Assembly: GCA_021805275.1 (NCBI GenBank)
Contig: JAJZFQ010000131.1
Location: 1-64,000 of the forward strand
Length of the DNA: 64,000 nt
Direction of reading: 5' to 3'
Origin: Pseudomonadota bacterium
GTDB taxonomy: Bacteria > Pseudomonadota > Gammaproteobacteria > Steroidobacterales > Steroidobacteraceae
Part shown: in pieces, positions 18,401 to 27,778 of the stretch
Layout: every line of letters starts with the position of its first letter
How positions within the stretch are numbered: the stretch's first letter is position 1
Made by a program: the position numbers and the translations under genes
Notes under the pieces: model-generated
What the model was told of the DNA's origin: nothing
Seen by the model: the letters and a program-made list of their open reading frames with translations, nothing else
The model's database searches: none

Positions 18401-19680
18401 AGCAGTTCCTTCAGGGTTGCCGCCTCGCGCATCTGTCCGATGAGCGCGAGCTCGATCTGGCGGCGCAGGTCGGGCAGGGCGATCCGGGCGATTACGTCCT
18501 CGAGGAAGGCCCACTTCAAGAGGTGCTGGGCCACCTCGGGGGCGAGCCCGCGCGAGAGCAGATAAAAGAGCATGTTCTCATCGAGCTTGCCGGCCGTCGC
18601 ACCGTGGCTGCAGCGGACCTCATCGGTGTAGATCTCGAGCTGCGGCCGCAGGTCGACCTCGGCCTCGGGGCCGTCGAGCAGTCCGCGCAGCGATTGGCGG
18701 GAATCGGTGCCACGGGCGTTCTCGCCCACGGTGATCTTGCCGTTGAACGATACCCGCGCGCGCCCCGAGGCGATGCCGCGGAAGGTCTCGAGCGTGCGGG
18801 TGCGCGGCGCGCGATGCTCGCTGAGGGCATACATGTCCTGGCTCTGCTCGCCTGCGCCGAGGGCGGCGGCCGAGAGCGTCAGCTCCGCTCCTGCGCCGAT
18901 CATGCGCGCGTGCACCGTCGAGCGGGCGGCGAGGGCGCCGGCGTTCACGACGAGCAGATCGTAATGCGCCGCCTCGGCGAGCTCCGCCGTCAGCGTGTCG
19001 AACCAGGCGGCGCGCGCGCCCCCGTGCTGCAACCGGTAGTGCGTCAAGCGGGCATTCGGGCCGAGCTCGACGCGCACGGCGCTGTTGACCAGGCTCTGCG
19101 CAGCGGCGGGGCCGAGATGTCGCTCCACCACCGTCAGGCGAGCGCCGGAGGCAAGAGCGAGGCGCACGCGCGGGTAGGAAGCGCCGCTCTGCGCACCGGC
19201 GGCGGCCAGGAACACCAGCTCGATGCCCGCCGCATCGGCCCCGGCGCGCACCTCGATCGAGGCGGCATCGGTGGCGAAGGTCTCGTTGAGCAGCGCCAGG
19301 CGCGCCTCGGGCAGATCCGAGCCGAAGCGCCAGCCGTCGGCCGGTGCGCCTGCTGCACGAAGACTGCGCACCGTCACGCCGTGCGGCGCGGGGGCTTGCG
19401 AGCGCAGCTCTGCGTCGACGAACACATAGCGGGCGAACCCGCTCAGCGGCTCGGGCAGCGGGGGCGTCGCCGCCTCGGCTGGCGCGGGGGTGAACCGGGC
19501 GCGCTCGAGGACGCGCAGGTTCGCGTAGCGCCAATTCTCCTCGCGCGTGGCCGGCAACCCGAGCGCGCAGAGCCGCTCGAGGGCGTCCTGCCGCGCGGCA
19601 GCGGCGATGACGTTGGCCGGCAGCGCAGCGCGCACCGCGCCGAATTCCTCCCGTAGGCGGGTCAGCAGCGCCGTGCTCAT
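18397..19680 (-). CDS. sufD: Fe-S assembly protein SufD
   Basis: A 427-residue SufD. The C-terminal beta-helix is recognisable by IYTDEVRCSHGATAGKLDENMLFYLLSRGL, here split by context over residues about 340-390, and VGENARGTDSRQSLRGLL before it. SufD pairs with SufB and SufC as the SufBC2D scaffold in the cytoplasm. It overlaps sufC by 4 bases (ATGA) and sufS by 4 bases (GTGA), so the three genes are tightly coupled. Confidence 0.92.
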   Translation of the reverse strand: MSTALLTRLREEFGAVRAALPANVIAAAARQDALERLCALGLPATREENWRYANLRVLERARFTPAPAEAATPPLPEPLSGFARYVFVDAELRSQAPAPHGVTVRSLRAAGAPADGWRFGSDLPEARLALLNETFATDAASIEVRAGADAAGIELVFLAAAGAQSGASYPRVRLALASGARLTVVERHLGPAAAQSLVNSAVRVELGPNARLTHYRLQHGGARAAWFDTLTAELAEAAHYDLLVVNAGALAARSTVHARMIGAGAELTLSAAALGAGEQSQDMYALSEHRAPRTRTLETFRGIASGRARVSFNGKITVGENARGTDSRQSLRGLLDGPEAEVDLRPQLEIYTDEVRCSHGATAGKLDENMLFYLLSRGLAPEVAQHLLKWAFLEDVIARIALPDLRRQIELALIGQMREAATLKELL

Positions 19681-20426
19681 GCCGCCTCGTCCATCAGCCA
19701 GTCATAGCCGCGCTGCTCGAGCTCGAGTGCGAGGGTACGGTCGCCGCTGCGTACGATGCGGCCCTTGATCAGCACGTGCACGCGGTCCGGCACGATGTGC
19801 TCGAGAAGCCGCTGGTAGTGCGTCACCAATACCATCGAGCGGTTCGCCGCACGCAGCGTGTTGACGCCGCGCGCCACGATTTTCAGCGCATCGATGTCGA
19901 GCCCCGAGTCGGTCTCATCGAGCACCGCCAGAGCGGGTTCGAGCACCAGCATCTGCAGGACCTCGTTGCGCTTCTTCTCACCGCCGGAGAAGCCCTCGTT
20001 CACGCCGCGCGAGAGCATGCTCTCGTCCATGCGCATCAGGCGCATCTTCTCGCGGACCAGCGTGAGGAACTCGAAGGCATCCACTTCGGGCAGGCCGTGA
20101 TGCTTGCGCGCGGCATTCACGGCAGCCTTGAGCAGATAGACGTTGTTGACGCCGGGGATCTCGACCGGGTACTGGAAGCCGAGGAACACGCCCTCGCGCG
20201 CCCGTTCCTCCGGGGCCAGCGCCAGCAGATCGCGTCCCTTGAAGTGCACCGTGCCCGAGGTGATGGTGTAGCCGGGGCGGCCGGCAAGCACGTGTGCGAG
20301 CGTGCTCTTGCCCGAGCCGTTCGGCCCCATGACCGCGTGGACTTCGCCGGCGGGCACGTCGAGCTCGAGGCCTTTGAGAATTTCCTTGCCGTCCACCGCG
20401 GCATGCAGGTTCTTGATCGTGAGCAT
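19677..20426 (-). CDS. sufC: Fe-S assembly ATPase SufC
   Basis: A 249-residue ABC-type ATPase without membrane partner. Walker A is GPNGSGKST (34-42), the signature is FSGGEKKRNE (about 146-155), and Walker B is LAVLDETDSGLD (about 166-177). SufC drives conformational change in the SufBCD scaffold. The insertion-specific stretch FQYPVEIPGVNN is typical of SufC. Gap to sufB is 18 bases. Confidence 0.95.
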   Translation of the reverse strand: MLTIKNLHAAVDGKEILKGLELDVPAGEVHAVMGPNGSGKSTLAHVLAGRPGYTITSGTVHFKGRDLLALAPEERAREGVFLGFQYPVEIPGVNNVYLLKAAVNAARKHHGLPEVDAFEFLTLVREKMRLMRMDESMLSRGVNEGFSGGEKKRNEVLQMLVLEPALAVLDETDSGLDIDALKIVARGVNTLRAANRSMVLVTHYQRLLEHIVPDRVHVLIKGRIVRSGDRTLALELEQRGYDWLMDEAA

Positions 20427-20444
20427 GTCTGTGATCCTGGAAAG

Positions 20445-21890
<1,446 letters not shown>

Positions 21891-21913
21891 GTGCGGTGAG
21901 ACGATGAGGTGGG

Positions 21914-22399
21914 TCAGGCGCTCGGAACGCGCAGTGGAATGGACGAGACGGCGACCTTCAGGTCGCGCTCGAGCGCCGCCAGGCGCCGCGGGAACGGGTC
22001 AATGCCGGCGAGCTGCGCGAGGCTGACGTCGACCAGGGAGCGGCGGATGGCGAGGTTCAGCCGCTGCCACACATGCCCGACGCGGCAACTGTGCTCGATC
22101 TCGCACTGCCCGCGCGCGACCGAGCAGTCGGTGAGCGCCATGGGTCCCTCGAGGGCATCGAGGATCGCCGCGGCGCTGATCTGCGTCGCCGGGCGCGCCA
22201 ACTGGTAGCCGCCGTGCAGGCCCCGGGTCGAACTCACCAAGGCGGCCCGTTGCAGCTGCTTCAGCAGCTTGCTCACGGTGGGCGCGGCAATATGCGTCTG
22301 CTCGGCGAGTGCGGCTGCGGTCTGCACACGCTCGGGTTGCGTGGCCAGGACGGCGAGCAGCACGGTGGCGTAGTCAGTGAGCCGGCTGATGCGAACCAT
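21914..22399 (-). CDS. Rrf2/IscR-like transcriptional regulator of the SUF operon
   Basis: A 161-residue Rrf2-family regulator. The winged helix-turn-helix is at about residues 25-65 ([30 protein letters not shown]). Three cysteines, 92, 99 and 105, lie at the places where IscR holds its [2Fe-2S] cluster (92, 98, 104). It should sense cluster supply and control the genes behind it. The ATG giving [13 protein letters not shown] is preceded by GGAGGA at good spacing. A palindrome in its own promoter suggests autoregulation. Matches the gammaproteobacterial SUF regulator type. Confidence 0.92.
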   Translation of the reverse strand: MVRISRLTDYATVLLAVLATQPERVQTAAALAEQTHIAAPTVSKLLKQLQRAALVSSTRGLHGGYQLARPATQISAAAILDALEGPMALTDCSVARGQCEIEHSCRVGHVWQRLNLAIRRSLVDVSLAQLAGIDPFPRRLAALERDLKVAVSSIPLRVPSA

Positions 22400-22414
22400 A
22401 GGGGATTCCTCCGG

Positions 22415-22453
22415 AACTAGGACTAGTTTAGTGCTGATTGCGGTCGGAACCAA
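22415..22453 (-). promoter_or_regulatory. SUF operon promoter with overlapping palindromic operator
   Basis: Read on the minus strand: TTGGTT (22453-22448), a 17-base spacer, then TAAACT (22430-22425). The perfect palindrome AACTAG-GA-CTAGTT (22415-22428) overlaps the -10 element and ends just before the Shine-Dalgarno sequence of the regulator gene. The position fits a repressor site; the Rrf2 regulator next to it is the natural candidate. The -35 element is only a partial match to consensus. Confidence 0.55.
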
Positions 22454-22757
22454 GCCGGGACCGGAACCGAAGGCCGGACGGGACGGTCAGTACAGGGGCG
22501 GATGGCGTGCCGCGCAACCGGTTCCGGCGCCGCGTGACGTTCCGGGCCACCGCGTCGTTGTCGTCGTACGGCGACGCCTGAACGGGCCCGAGGCGCAACC
22601 CCGGCTCGCGCGCGGGTGTGCGGATGGCCCCGCCCGGGCTGCAGGTTGATGCGTGGAACCTCAGGGGCATTTGGTATCCTTGCGCTCCTCGCGGCGCGCG
22701 AAGCGATGCCCACCGGCCGGCGCGTGCGGCCGGATTACCCTGTCGCGGAGAATCGTC
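22454..22757. other. Intergenic region between SUF regulator and aldolase
   Basis: About 300 bases separating two divergent genes. It must hold the aldolase promoter. A TATCCT hexamer (22675-22680) could be a -10 element, but I found no well-spaced -35. No gene or RNA is recognised. Confidence 0.35.
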
Positions 22758-23777
22758 ATGAATCGCAGTGAGCTTGCTCGAATTGCCCAGGCGATGGTTG
22801 CCCGGGGCAAAGGGATCCTGGCCGCGGACGAGAGCACCGGCACCATCGCCAAGCGCTTCAATGCGATCCGGCTCGAATCGACCGAGGAGCATCGCCGAAC
22901 GTACCGTGAGCTGCTGTTCACGGCCCCGGGCACGGCCGAATCGATCAGCGGGGTGATCCTGTACGAGGAGACCATCCGCCAGAGGACCGCCGACGGCACG
23001 CCGTTTCCGCAGTACCTGGCGCAGCAGGGCATCGTGCCGGGCATCAAGGTCGATCGGGGCGCGAAGCCGCTGGCCGGCTTTCCCGGGGATACCATCACCG
23101 AGGGTCTCGACGGGCTGCGCGAGCGGCTCATCGAGTACCACCAGCTCGGCGCACGCTTCGCCAAGTGGCGCGCCGTCATCGACATCGCCGCCGGGGTGCC
23201 GAGTGCGTTCGCCATCGAGGCCAATGCGCATGCGCTGGCGCGCTACGCCGCGCTCTGCCAGGAGAACGACATCGTGCCGATCGTCGAGCCGGAGGTACTG
23301 ATGGATGGGGCGCATTGCATCGAGCGCTGCGAGGAGGTCACCGATGCGACCCTCGGCAGTGTGTTCCAGCACCTGCAGGCGCACCGGATCGATCTGGAGG
23401 GCATGGTTCTTAAGCCCAACATGGTCATCTCCGGCAAGAAAGCGCCCGAGCACGCCTCTCCGGAGGCAGTGGCCGCGGCGACCGTGCGCTGCTTGAAGCG
23501 GCATGTGCCGCCGGCCGTGCCGGGTATCGCCTTTCTCTCCGGCGGGCAGTCCCCCGAGGAGGCGACGTTGCATCTTTCCCTGATCAACCGCGCAGGGCCG
23601 CTGCCCTGGGCGGTCACCTTCAGCTACGGTCGGGCGCTGCAGGAAACGGCGCTGCAGGCCTGGGGCGGACGCAGCGCCGAGTTCAGGGCCGGTCAGCAGG
23701 AGTTCGCGCGGCGCGCGCGCCTGAACGGGCTCGCGAGCACCGGTCGCTACAGCCCCGAGATGGAAAAAGCCGCCTGA
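22758..23777 (+). CDS. Fructose-bisphosphate aldolase, class I
   Basis: A 339-residue class I (Schiff-base) aldolase. It shows GILAADESTGTIAKRF (19-34), the acidic pair in IVEPEV (about 177-179), and the Schiff-base Lys219 in MVLKPNMV. LSGGQSPEEAT and the C-terminal GRSAEFRAGQQEF block complete the family pattern. It interconverts fructose-1,6-bisphosphate with the two triose phosphates in the cytoplasm. The ATG with GGAG upstream is chosen over a longer basic extension. Class I aldolases of this animal-like kind occur in some gammaproteobacteria. mlaF follows closely. Confidence 0.93.
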   Translation: MNRSELARIAQAMVARGKGILAADESTGTIAKRFNAIRLESTEEHRRTYRELLFTAPGTAESISGVILYEETIRQRTADGTPFPQYLAQQGIVPGIKVDRGAKPLAGFPGDTITEGLDGLRERLIEYHQLGARFAKWRAVIDIAAGVPSAFAIEANAHALARYAALCQENDIVPIVEPEVLMDGAHCIERCEEVTDATLGSVFQHLQAHRIDLEGMVLKPNMVISGKKAPEHASPEAVAAATVRCLKRHVPPAVPGIAFLSGGQSPEEATLHLSLINRAGPLPWAVTFSYGRALQETALQAWGGRSAEFRAGQQEFARRARLNGLASTGRYSPEMEKAA

Positions 23778-23800
23778 TGGGCCGCGCTGAAAGGATTCAC

Positions 23801-24637
23801 GTGACAGACCCGGGACCCGTCTCGCCCCAAGCCTCGAGCGACGCCGTGGTCGACGTGCGCGACGTGCACTATGCCGTTGACGGTCGGCCGATCTTCAGCG
23901 GACTCGACATCGTCGCCCGTCGGGGCCTGATCACCGCGGTGATGGGGCCGAGCGGCACGGGCAAAACCACGCTGCTGCGCCTGATCACCGGGCAGATCTA
24001 CGCCGACCGCGGATTGGTGTCGGTGTTCGGCCGCGACGTCGGGACGCTCGGTGCCGCGCAGCTCTATGCCACACGCCAGCGCATGGGCATGCTCTTTCAG
24101 AACGGCGCGCTGCTCACCGACATCGACGTGTTCGAGAACGTCGCCTTTCCGGTGCGCGAGCACACGGACCTGCCCGAACCGCTGATCCGCAAGCTGGTGC
24201 TCACCAAGCTCGAGGCGGTCGGCCTGCGCGGTGCGGCGCACCTGATGCCCGCGGAGCTCTCCGGTGGCATGGCGCGGCGCGTGGCACTGGCGCGGGCCAT
24301 CGTCATGGACCCGGAGGTGCTGATCTACGACGAGCCGTTCGTCGGACTTGATCCGATCTCCCTCGGCGTGATCCTGCGCCTGGTCAAGCAGATGAACGAC
24401 GCGCTGAACATCACCAGCGTCGTCGTCTCGCACGACGTGCAGGAGATCTCCAGCATCGCCGATTACAGCTACCTGCTCTCGGGCGGGCGCGTGGTCGCCT
24501 CGGGAACCCCGGCCGAGCTCGCGAGCAGCGATTCGGCGACGGTGCGCCAGTTCATGACCGGCAGCGCCGAGGGGCCGGTGCCGTTTCATTATCCGGCGGC
24601 CGATTACGCCACCGAGCTGCTGGAGAGCGCACGATGA
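23801..24637 (+). CDS. mlaF: Phospholipid ABC transporter ATPase MlaF
   Basis: A 278-residue ABC ATPase. Walker A is GPSGTGKT (49-56), the signature LSGGMARR (about 152), Walker B VLIYDEPFVGLDP (about 175). It energises the MlaFEDB inner-membrane complex that moves phospholipids between inner and outer membrane to keep the outer leaflet free of phospholipid. GTG is chosen because AAGGA lies 5 bases upstream; an alternative ATG at 23777 overlaps the aldolase stop as TGATG and would add 8 residues. The gene overlaps mlaE by 4 bases. Confidence 0.93.
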   Translation: MTDPGPVSPQASSDAVVDVRDVHYAVDGRPIFSGLDIVARRGLITAVMGPSGTGKTTLLRLITGQIYADRGLVSVFGRDVGTLGAAQLYATRQRMGMLFQNGALLTDIDVFENVAFPVREHTDLPEPLIRKLVLTKLEAVGLRGAAHLMPAELSGGMARRVALARAIVMDPEVLIYDEPFVGLDPISLGVILRLVKQMNDALNITSVVVSHDVQEISSIADYSYLLSGGRVVASGTPAELASSDSATVRQFMTGSAEGPVPFHYPAADYATELLESAR

Positions 24638-25395
24638 GCGGTGCACCCAAGGCAGGGCTCCTCGAGCTGGTGCGCAAGACCGGCGCGACAGGCCTGTTTT
24701 TCTTGCGACTGCTGCGGGCCTGTATCCCGGCGCTCGCCCGGCCGCGGCTCATCGTGGCGCAGATCTACAACGCCGGCGCCCGCTCGCTCATTATCATCAT
24801 GCTTTCGGGGCTGTTCACCGGCATGGTGCTCGGGCTGCAGGGCTACGATCTGCTGCGCCGCTTCGGGGCCACCGAGGCGCTCGGCACGGCCGCGGCGTTC
24901 TCACTGCTGAAGGAGCTGGGCCCGGTGCTGACGGCGCTGCTGTTCGCCGGCCGGGCCGGCACGGCGCTCACCTCCGAGATCGGCCTGATGCGCGCGACCG
25001 ACCAGCTCACCGCCATGGAGGTGATGGCGGTCGATCCGATGCGCTACGTGGCCGCGCCGCGCTTCCTCGGCGGGCTGATCGCCGTGCCGCTGCTGACCGC
25101 AGTGTTCAATGTCATCGGCCTGTACGGTGCTCAGCTCATCGGCGTGCAGCTGATGGGCGTCGACCACGGCATCTTCTGGGCGCAGACGCAGAGCGCGCTC
25201 GCCCTGAAGGACGTGACCGAGGGAATCGTCAAAAGCGTGGTGTTCGGCGCCGTCGTGAGCCTGATAGCGGTCAACGAGGGCTACCACGCTGAGCCGACCG
25301 CCGCGGGGGTCGGCATGGCCACCACGCGCACCGTTGTCGCCTCCTCGGTGATGACGCTACTGCTCGATTACGTGCTGACTGCTGCATTCTTGTAA
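24634..25395 (+). CDS. mlaE: Phospholipid ABC transporter permease MlaE
   Basis: A 253-residue permease with about five hydrophobic helices. The conserved ELGPVLTALLFAGRAGTALTSEIG region (split near residues 90-113), with MRATDQLTAMEVMAVDP after it, is the MlaE family signature. It forms the transmembrane dimer bound by MlaF and capped by the MlaD ring. Start overlaps mlaF as ATGA. Confidence 0.95.
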   Translation: MSGAPKAGLLELVRKTGATGLFFLRLLRACIPALARPRLIVAQIYNAGARSLIIIMLSGLFTGMVLGLQGYDLLRRFGATEALGTAAAFSLLKELGPVLTALLFAGRAGTALTSEIGLMRATDQLTAMEVMAVDPMRYVAAPRFLGGLIAVPLLTAVFNVIGLYGAQLIGVQLMGVDHGIFWAQTQSALALKDVTEGIVKSVVFGAVVSLIAVNEGYHAEPTAAGVGMATTRTVVASSVMTLLLDYVLTAAFL

Positions 25396-25411
25396 GAGGA
25401 TTTTTTCCGCC

Positions 25412-25924
25412 ATGCGCGCCAATCGCTCTCTTGAAATCGGAACGGGCCTGTTCGTGCTGCTCGGGCTCGCGGCGCTGCTGTTTCTCAGCATGCAGCTGCC
25501 GGCCAACGGCTTGAGATTCGGCTTCACCCAGCCGACCGGCTACCAGGTCACCGCGGAATTCGACAACATCGGCGGCCTGAAGGTCGGCGCGCCGGTGCGC
25601 ATGGCCGGCGTGCGCATCGGGGACGTGACCCGGGTCGGCTTCGACACCAACACCGAGCGGGCGGAGGTGTGGCTGCGCATCGATCCGCACTTCAACCAGA
25701 TCCCCGCCGACAGCTCCGCCAGCATCGATACCGAGGGCATCCTCGGGGCGCAGTACATCAGCATCAGTCCGGGCGGCCTGCCGACCTACCTCAAGGCGGG
25801 CAGCCAGATCATCCAGACCCAGTCGGCGCTGGTGCTGGAGAACCTGATCAACAAGTTCTTCGCCAACTTCGCCAGCAAGAGCAGCGCTCAGAGCTCGGGT
25901 GGTGGCACAAAGGAGCAGAAATGA
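25412..25924 (+). CDS. mlaD: MCE-domain lipid-binding protein MlaD
   Basis: A 170-residue protein with one N-terminal membrane helix (about 9-29) and a periplasmic MCE domain (about 38-120; VTAEFDNIGGLKVGAPVRMAG followed by GVRIGDV). MlaD forms a hexameric ring through which phospholipid passes. The tail is rich in Ser/Gly. It lies 16 bases after mlaE and overlaps mlaC by 4 bases. Confidence 0.95.
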   Translation: MRANRSLEIGTGLFVLLGLAALLFLSMQLPANGLRFGFTQPTGYQVTAEFDNIGGLKVGAPVRMAGVRIGDVTRVGFDTNTERAEVWLRIDPHFNQIPADSSASIDTEGILGAQYISISPGGLPTYLKAGSQIIQTQSALVLENLINKFFANFASKSSAQSSGGGTKEQK

Positions 25925-26577
25925 TGAAGTCCCTGACCGTGATTGGCGCCGCGGCGCTGGCGGGCATGCTGGCGCTGCCGGTGGCGCGCGCCGCCGCGCC
26001 GGGCGCCCAGAATGCACCGGTGGCGTTCGAGCAGCCCTCGCAGATGGTCCAGGCGGTCGCCGATCAGCTCCTCAAGGCGCTCGGTGGGCACCGGGCCGAG
26101 CTGCGTGGCCATCCGCGGGAGATCGCCGCGATCGTGGACAAGTATCTGATGCCGCACTTTGACACCACGCTCGCCGCCGGCGGGGTGCTGGGACGCTTCG
26201 CGCGCCAGGCGACCCCGCAGCAGAAGGCGCGCTTCATTCAGGCGTTCAAGGATTCGCTGGTCACGAACTACGGCGTCTTCCTGCTCGATTTCCGCGCGGA
26301 CATGCTCACGGTCTATCCGACGCACGTGAAGCCCGGCACCCAGGTGGCCACGGTGCGGACCGCCTTTACGCGTGCGGACGGATCGAAGGTGCCGGTGCTC
26401 TTCTACGTCTACATGACCCCGAGCGGCTGGAAGGCGTTCGACCTGAATGTTGAGGGGATCAGCTACGTCACGAGCTATCGGGCCTCCCTGGGTCCGCAGA
26501 TCGAGCAGTACGGCCTCGACAACGTGATCGCGCGGCTCGAGAACGGCGAGAAGCCGAGCGCGCTCAACAAGCAGTGA
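25921..26577 (+). CDS. mlaC: Periplasmic phospholipid carrier MlaC
   Basis: A 218-residue secreted protein of the MlaC/Ttg2D family. A signal peptide covers about residues 1-25 (ending PVARAAA). The mature part contains DKYLMPHFDTTLAAGGVLG and FKDSLVTNYGVFLLDF, both typical. MlaC ferries phospholipids between the MlaA complex in the outer membrane and MlaFEDB in the inner membrane. It overlaps mlaD (ATGA) and mlaB (GTGA). Confidence 0.93.
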   Translation: MMKSLTVIGAAALAGMLALPVARAAAPGAQNAPVAFEQPSQMVQAVADQLLKALGGHRAELRGHPREIAAIVDKYLMPHFDTTLAAGGVLGRFARQATPQQKARFIQAFKDSLVTNYGVFLLDFRADMLTVYPTHVKPGTQVATVRTAFTRADGSKVPVLFYVYMTPSGWKAFDLNVEGISYVTSYRASLGPQIEQYGLDNVIARLENGEKPSALNKQ

Positions 26578-26912
26578 TCGCGGCTATGGCCGGCAACTCC
26601 ACGGGGACTGAGTCTTTCGCGTTGACGTTGCGCTCGCCCGAGCGCGGCGAGGCGCGCGGGCCGCTCGTTTTCGCAACGGCGCGACGCGCTCGCTCGGCGG
26701 GCCTCGCGGCGCTACGCGGCGCTGCGACCGCCTTGGTGATCGACTGCGGCGCGCTGGGGCAGACCGACAGCGCAGGCCTTGCCGTGCTGCTCGACTGGCT
26801 GGCCGAGGCGCGCAGCGCCGGGCGCAAGCTGCGTTTCGAGCACCTGCCCGAGGAGCTGCTTCGCCTGGCGCGCATCAGCGCCGTCGACGGCATGCTGCAA
26901 CAGGGCGTCTGA
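26574..26912 (+). CDS. mlaB: STAS-domain protein MlaB
   Basis: A 112-residue STAS-domain protein. The family core ALVIDCGALGQTDSAGLAVLLDWL spans about residues 52-76, with the conserved Thr-Asp-Ser of QTDSAG. MlaB binds MlaF and is needed for transporter activity. The GTG overlaps the mlaC stop (GTGA); an ATG four codons later is an alternative. It closes the mlaFEDCB operon and faces mlaA with only 19 bases between them. Confidence 0.88.
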   Translation: MIAAMAGNSTGTESFALTLRSPERGEARGPLVFATARRARSAGLAALRGAATALVIDCGALGQTDSAGLAVLLDWLAEARSAGRKLRFEHLPEELLRLARISAVDGMLQQGV

Positions 26913-26931
26913 TCGGCCCGCGGGGCGGCGG

Positions 26932-27678
26932 CTAGTTGCCCCCGCCCTGCAATTCCTTCAGCTCCTGTGCGGCGCTGTTCGCCGGCGGGGGGCCATTGAC
27001 CATGAACTCCCGCTGCGCGAGATACGCGTGGCGCGCGAACGAATAGGGGTCGAGGGAGCGACGGATCAGGTGCAGCGTCGGCTGCAGGCGCGTGTCGGTG
27101 TCGACGAGGCCGACGGTGCGCGCGCTGTAATCGGCCCAGGTGTTCTGCACGTAGTGCAGCGGATCGGTGTACTCGGCCGGCACCAGTCCGATCGCATCGC
27201 GTACGTCCGAGGGCCCGAGAAACGGCAGTACCAGATACGGTCCCGTGCCGATGCCCCACTTGCCGAAGGTCTGGCCGAAATCGCGTCGCTCGCGCGGCAT
27301 GCCGAGGTGCACTGCCGGGTCGAGCAGTCCACCGATTCCGAGGGTTGTGTTGACCAGTAGCCGGCCGGTGTCGCGGGCGAAGTCCACCACCTTGCCCTGC
27401 AGCAGATCGTTCACGATCACAGTCGGATAGGCGAGATTATTGAAGAAGTTGCTGATGCCGGTGCGAATCGGATGCGGGACGACGCGCACGTACGTCCGCG
27501 CCACGGGCGTGCCGATGTGATCGTAGAAGCCCATGTCGAAGCGGAAGGTGACGCGGTTCATCCGCTGCCAGGGGTCGCGCGGATCACGCGCCGCCCGCGG
27601 CACGGCCGCGCAGCCGAAGAGCGTCAGGGAAAGAAGGGTGAGCGCGATGAGCGCGATTCGCTTGCCGTTGTGTGCCAT
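26932..27678 (-). CDS. mlaA: Outer-membrane lipoprotein MlaA (VacJ)
   Basis: A 248-residue lipoprotein. The signal peptide ends in a lipobox LTLFGC with Cys23 as the lipidation site. The mature part carries DPWQRMNRVTFRFDMGF, GISNFFNNLAYPTVIVNDLLQGK and TFGKWGIGTGPYLVLPFLGPS regions of the VacJ family. MlaA forms a channel in the outer membrane that removes misplaced phospholipid and hands it to MlaC. The start (MAHNGKR) gives a normal signal peptide; the longer frame adds ten residues ahead of it. It is convergent with mlaFEDCB rather than part of that operon. Confidence 0.93.
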   Translation of the reverse strand: MAHNGKRIALIALTLLSLTLFGCAAVPRAARDPRDPWQRMNRVTFRFDMGFYDHIGTPVARTYVRVVPHPIRTGISNFFNNLAYPTVIVNDLLQGKVVDFARDTGRLLVNTTLGIGGLLDPAVHLGMPRERRDFGQTFGKWGIGTGPYLVLPFLGPSDVRDAIGLVPAEYTDPLHYVQNTWADYSARTVGLVDTDTRLQPTLHLIRRSLDPYSFARHAYLAQREFMVNGPPPANSAAQELKELQGGGN

Positions 27679-27778
27679 GACGTTTCCGTGCGCAGTCCGC
27701 GTGCGCATTGTATCGTTCCAGGGATGATCCGTTCACGGCGCGCTGTGGCGCCGTCGCCCGGCGTGGCGTGCCTGCCGG

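Noticed and set aside
23777..23800. ATG start for mlaF overlapping the aldolase stop
   Set aside because: Kept only as an alternative: the GTG at 23801 has the better ribosome-binding site, although the overlap could still mean coupling.
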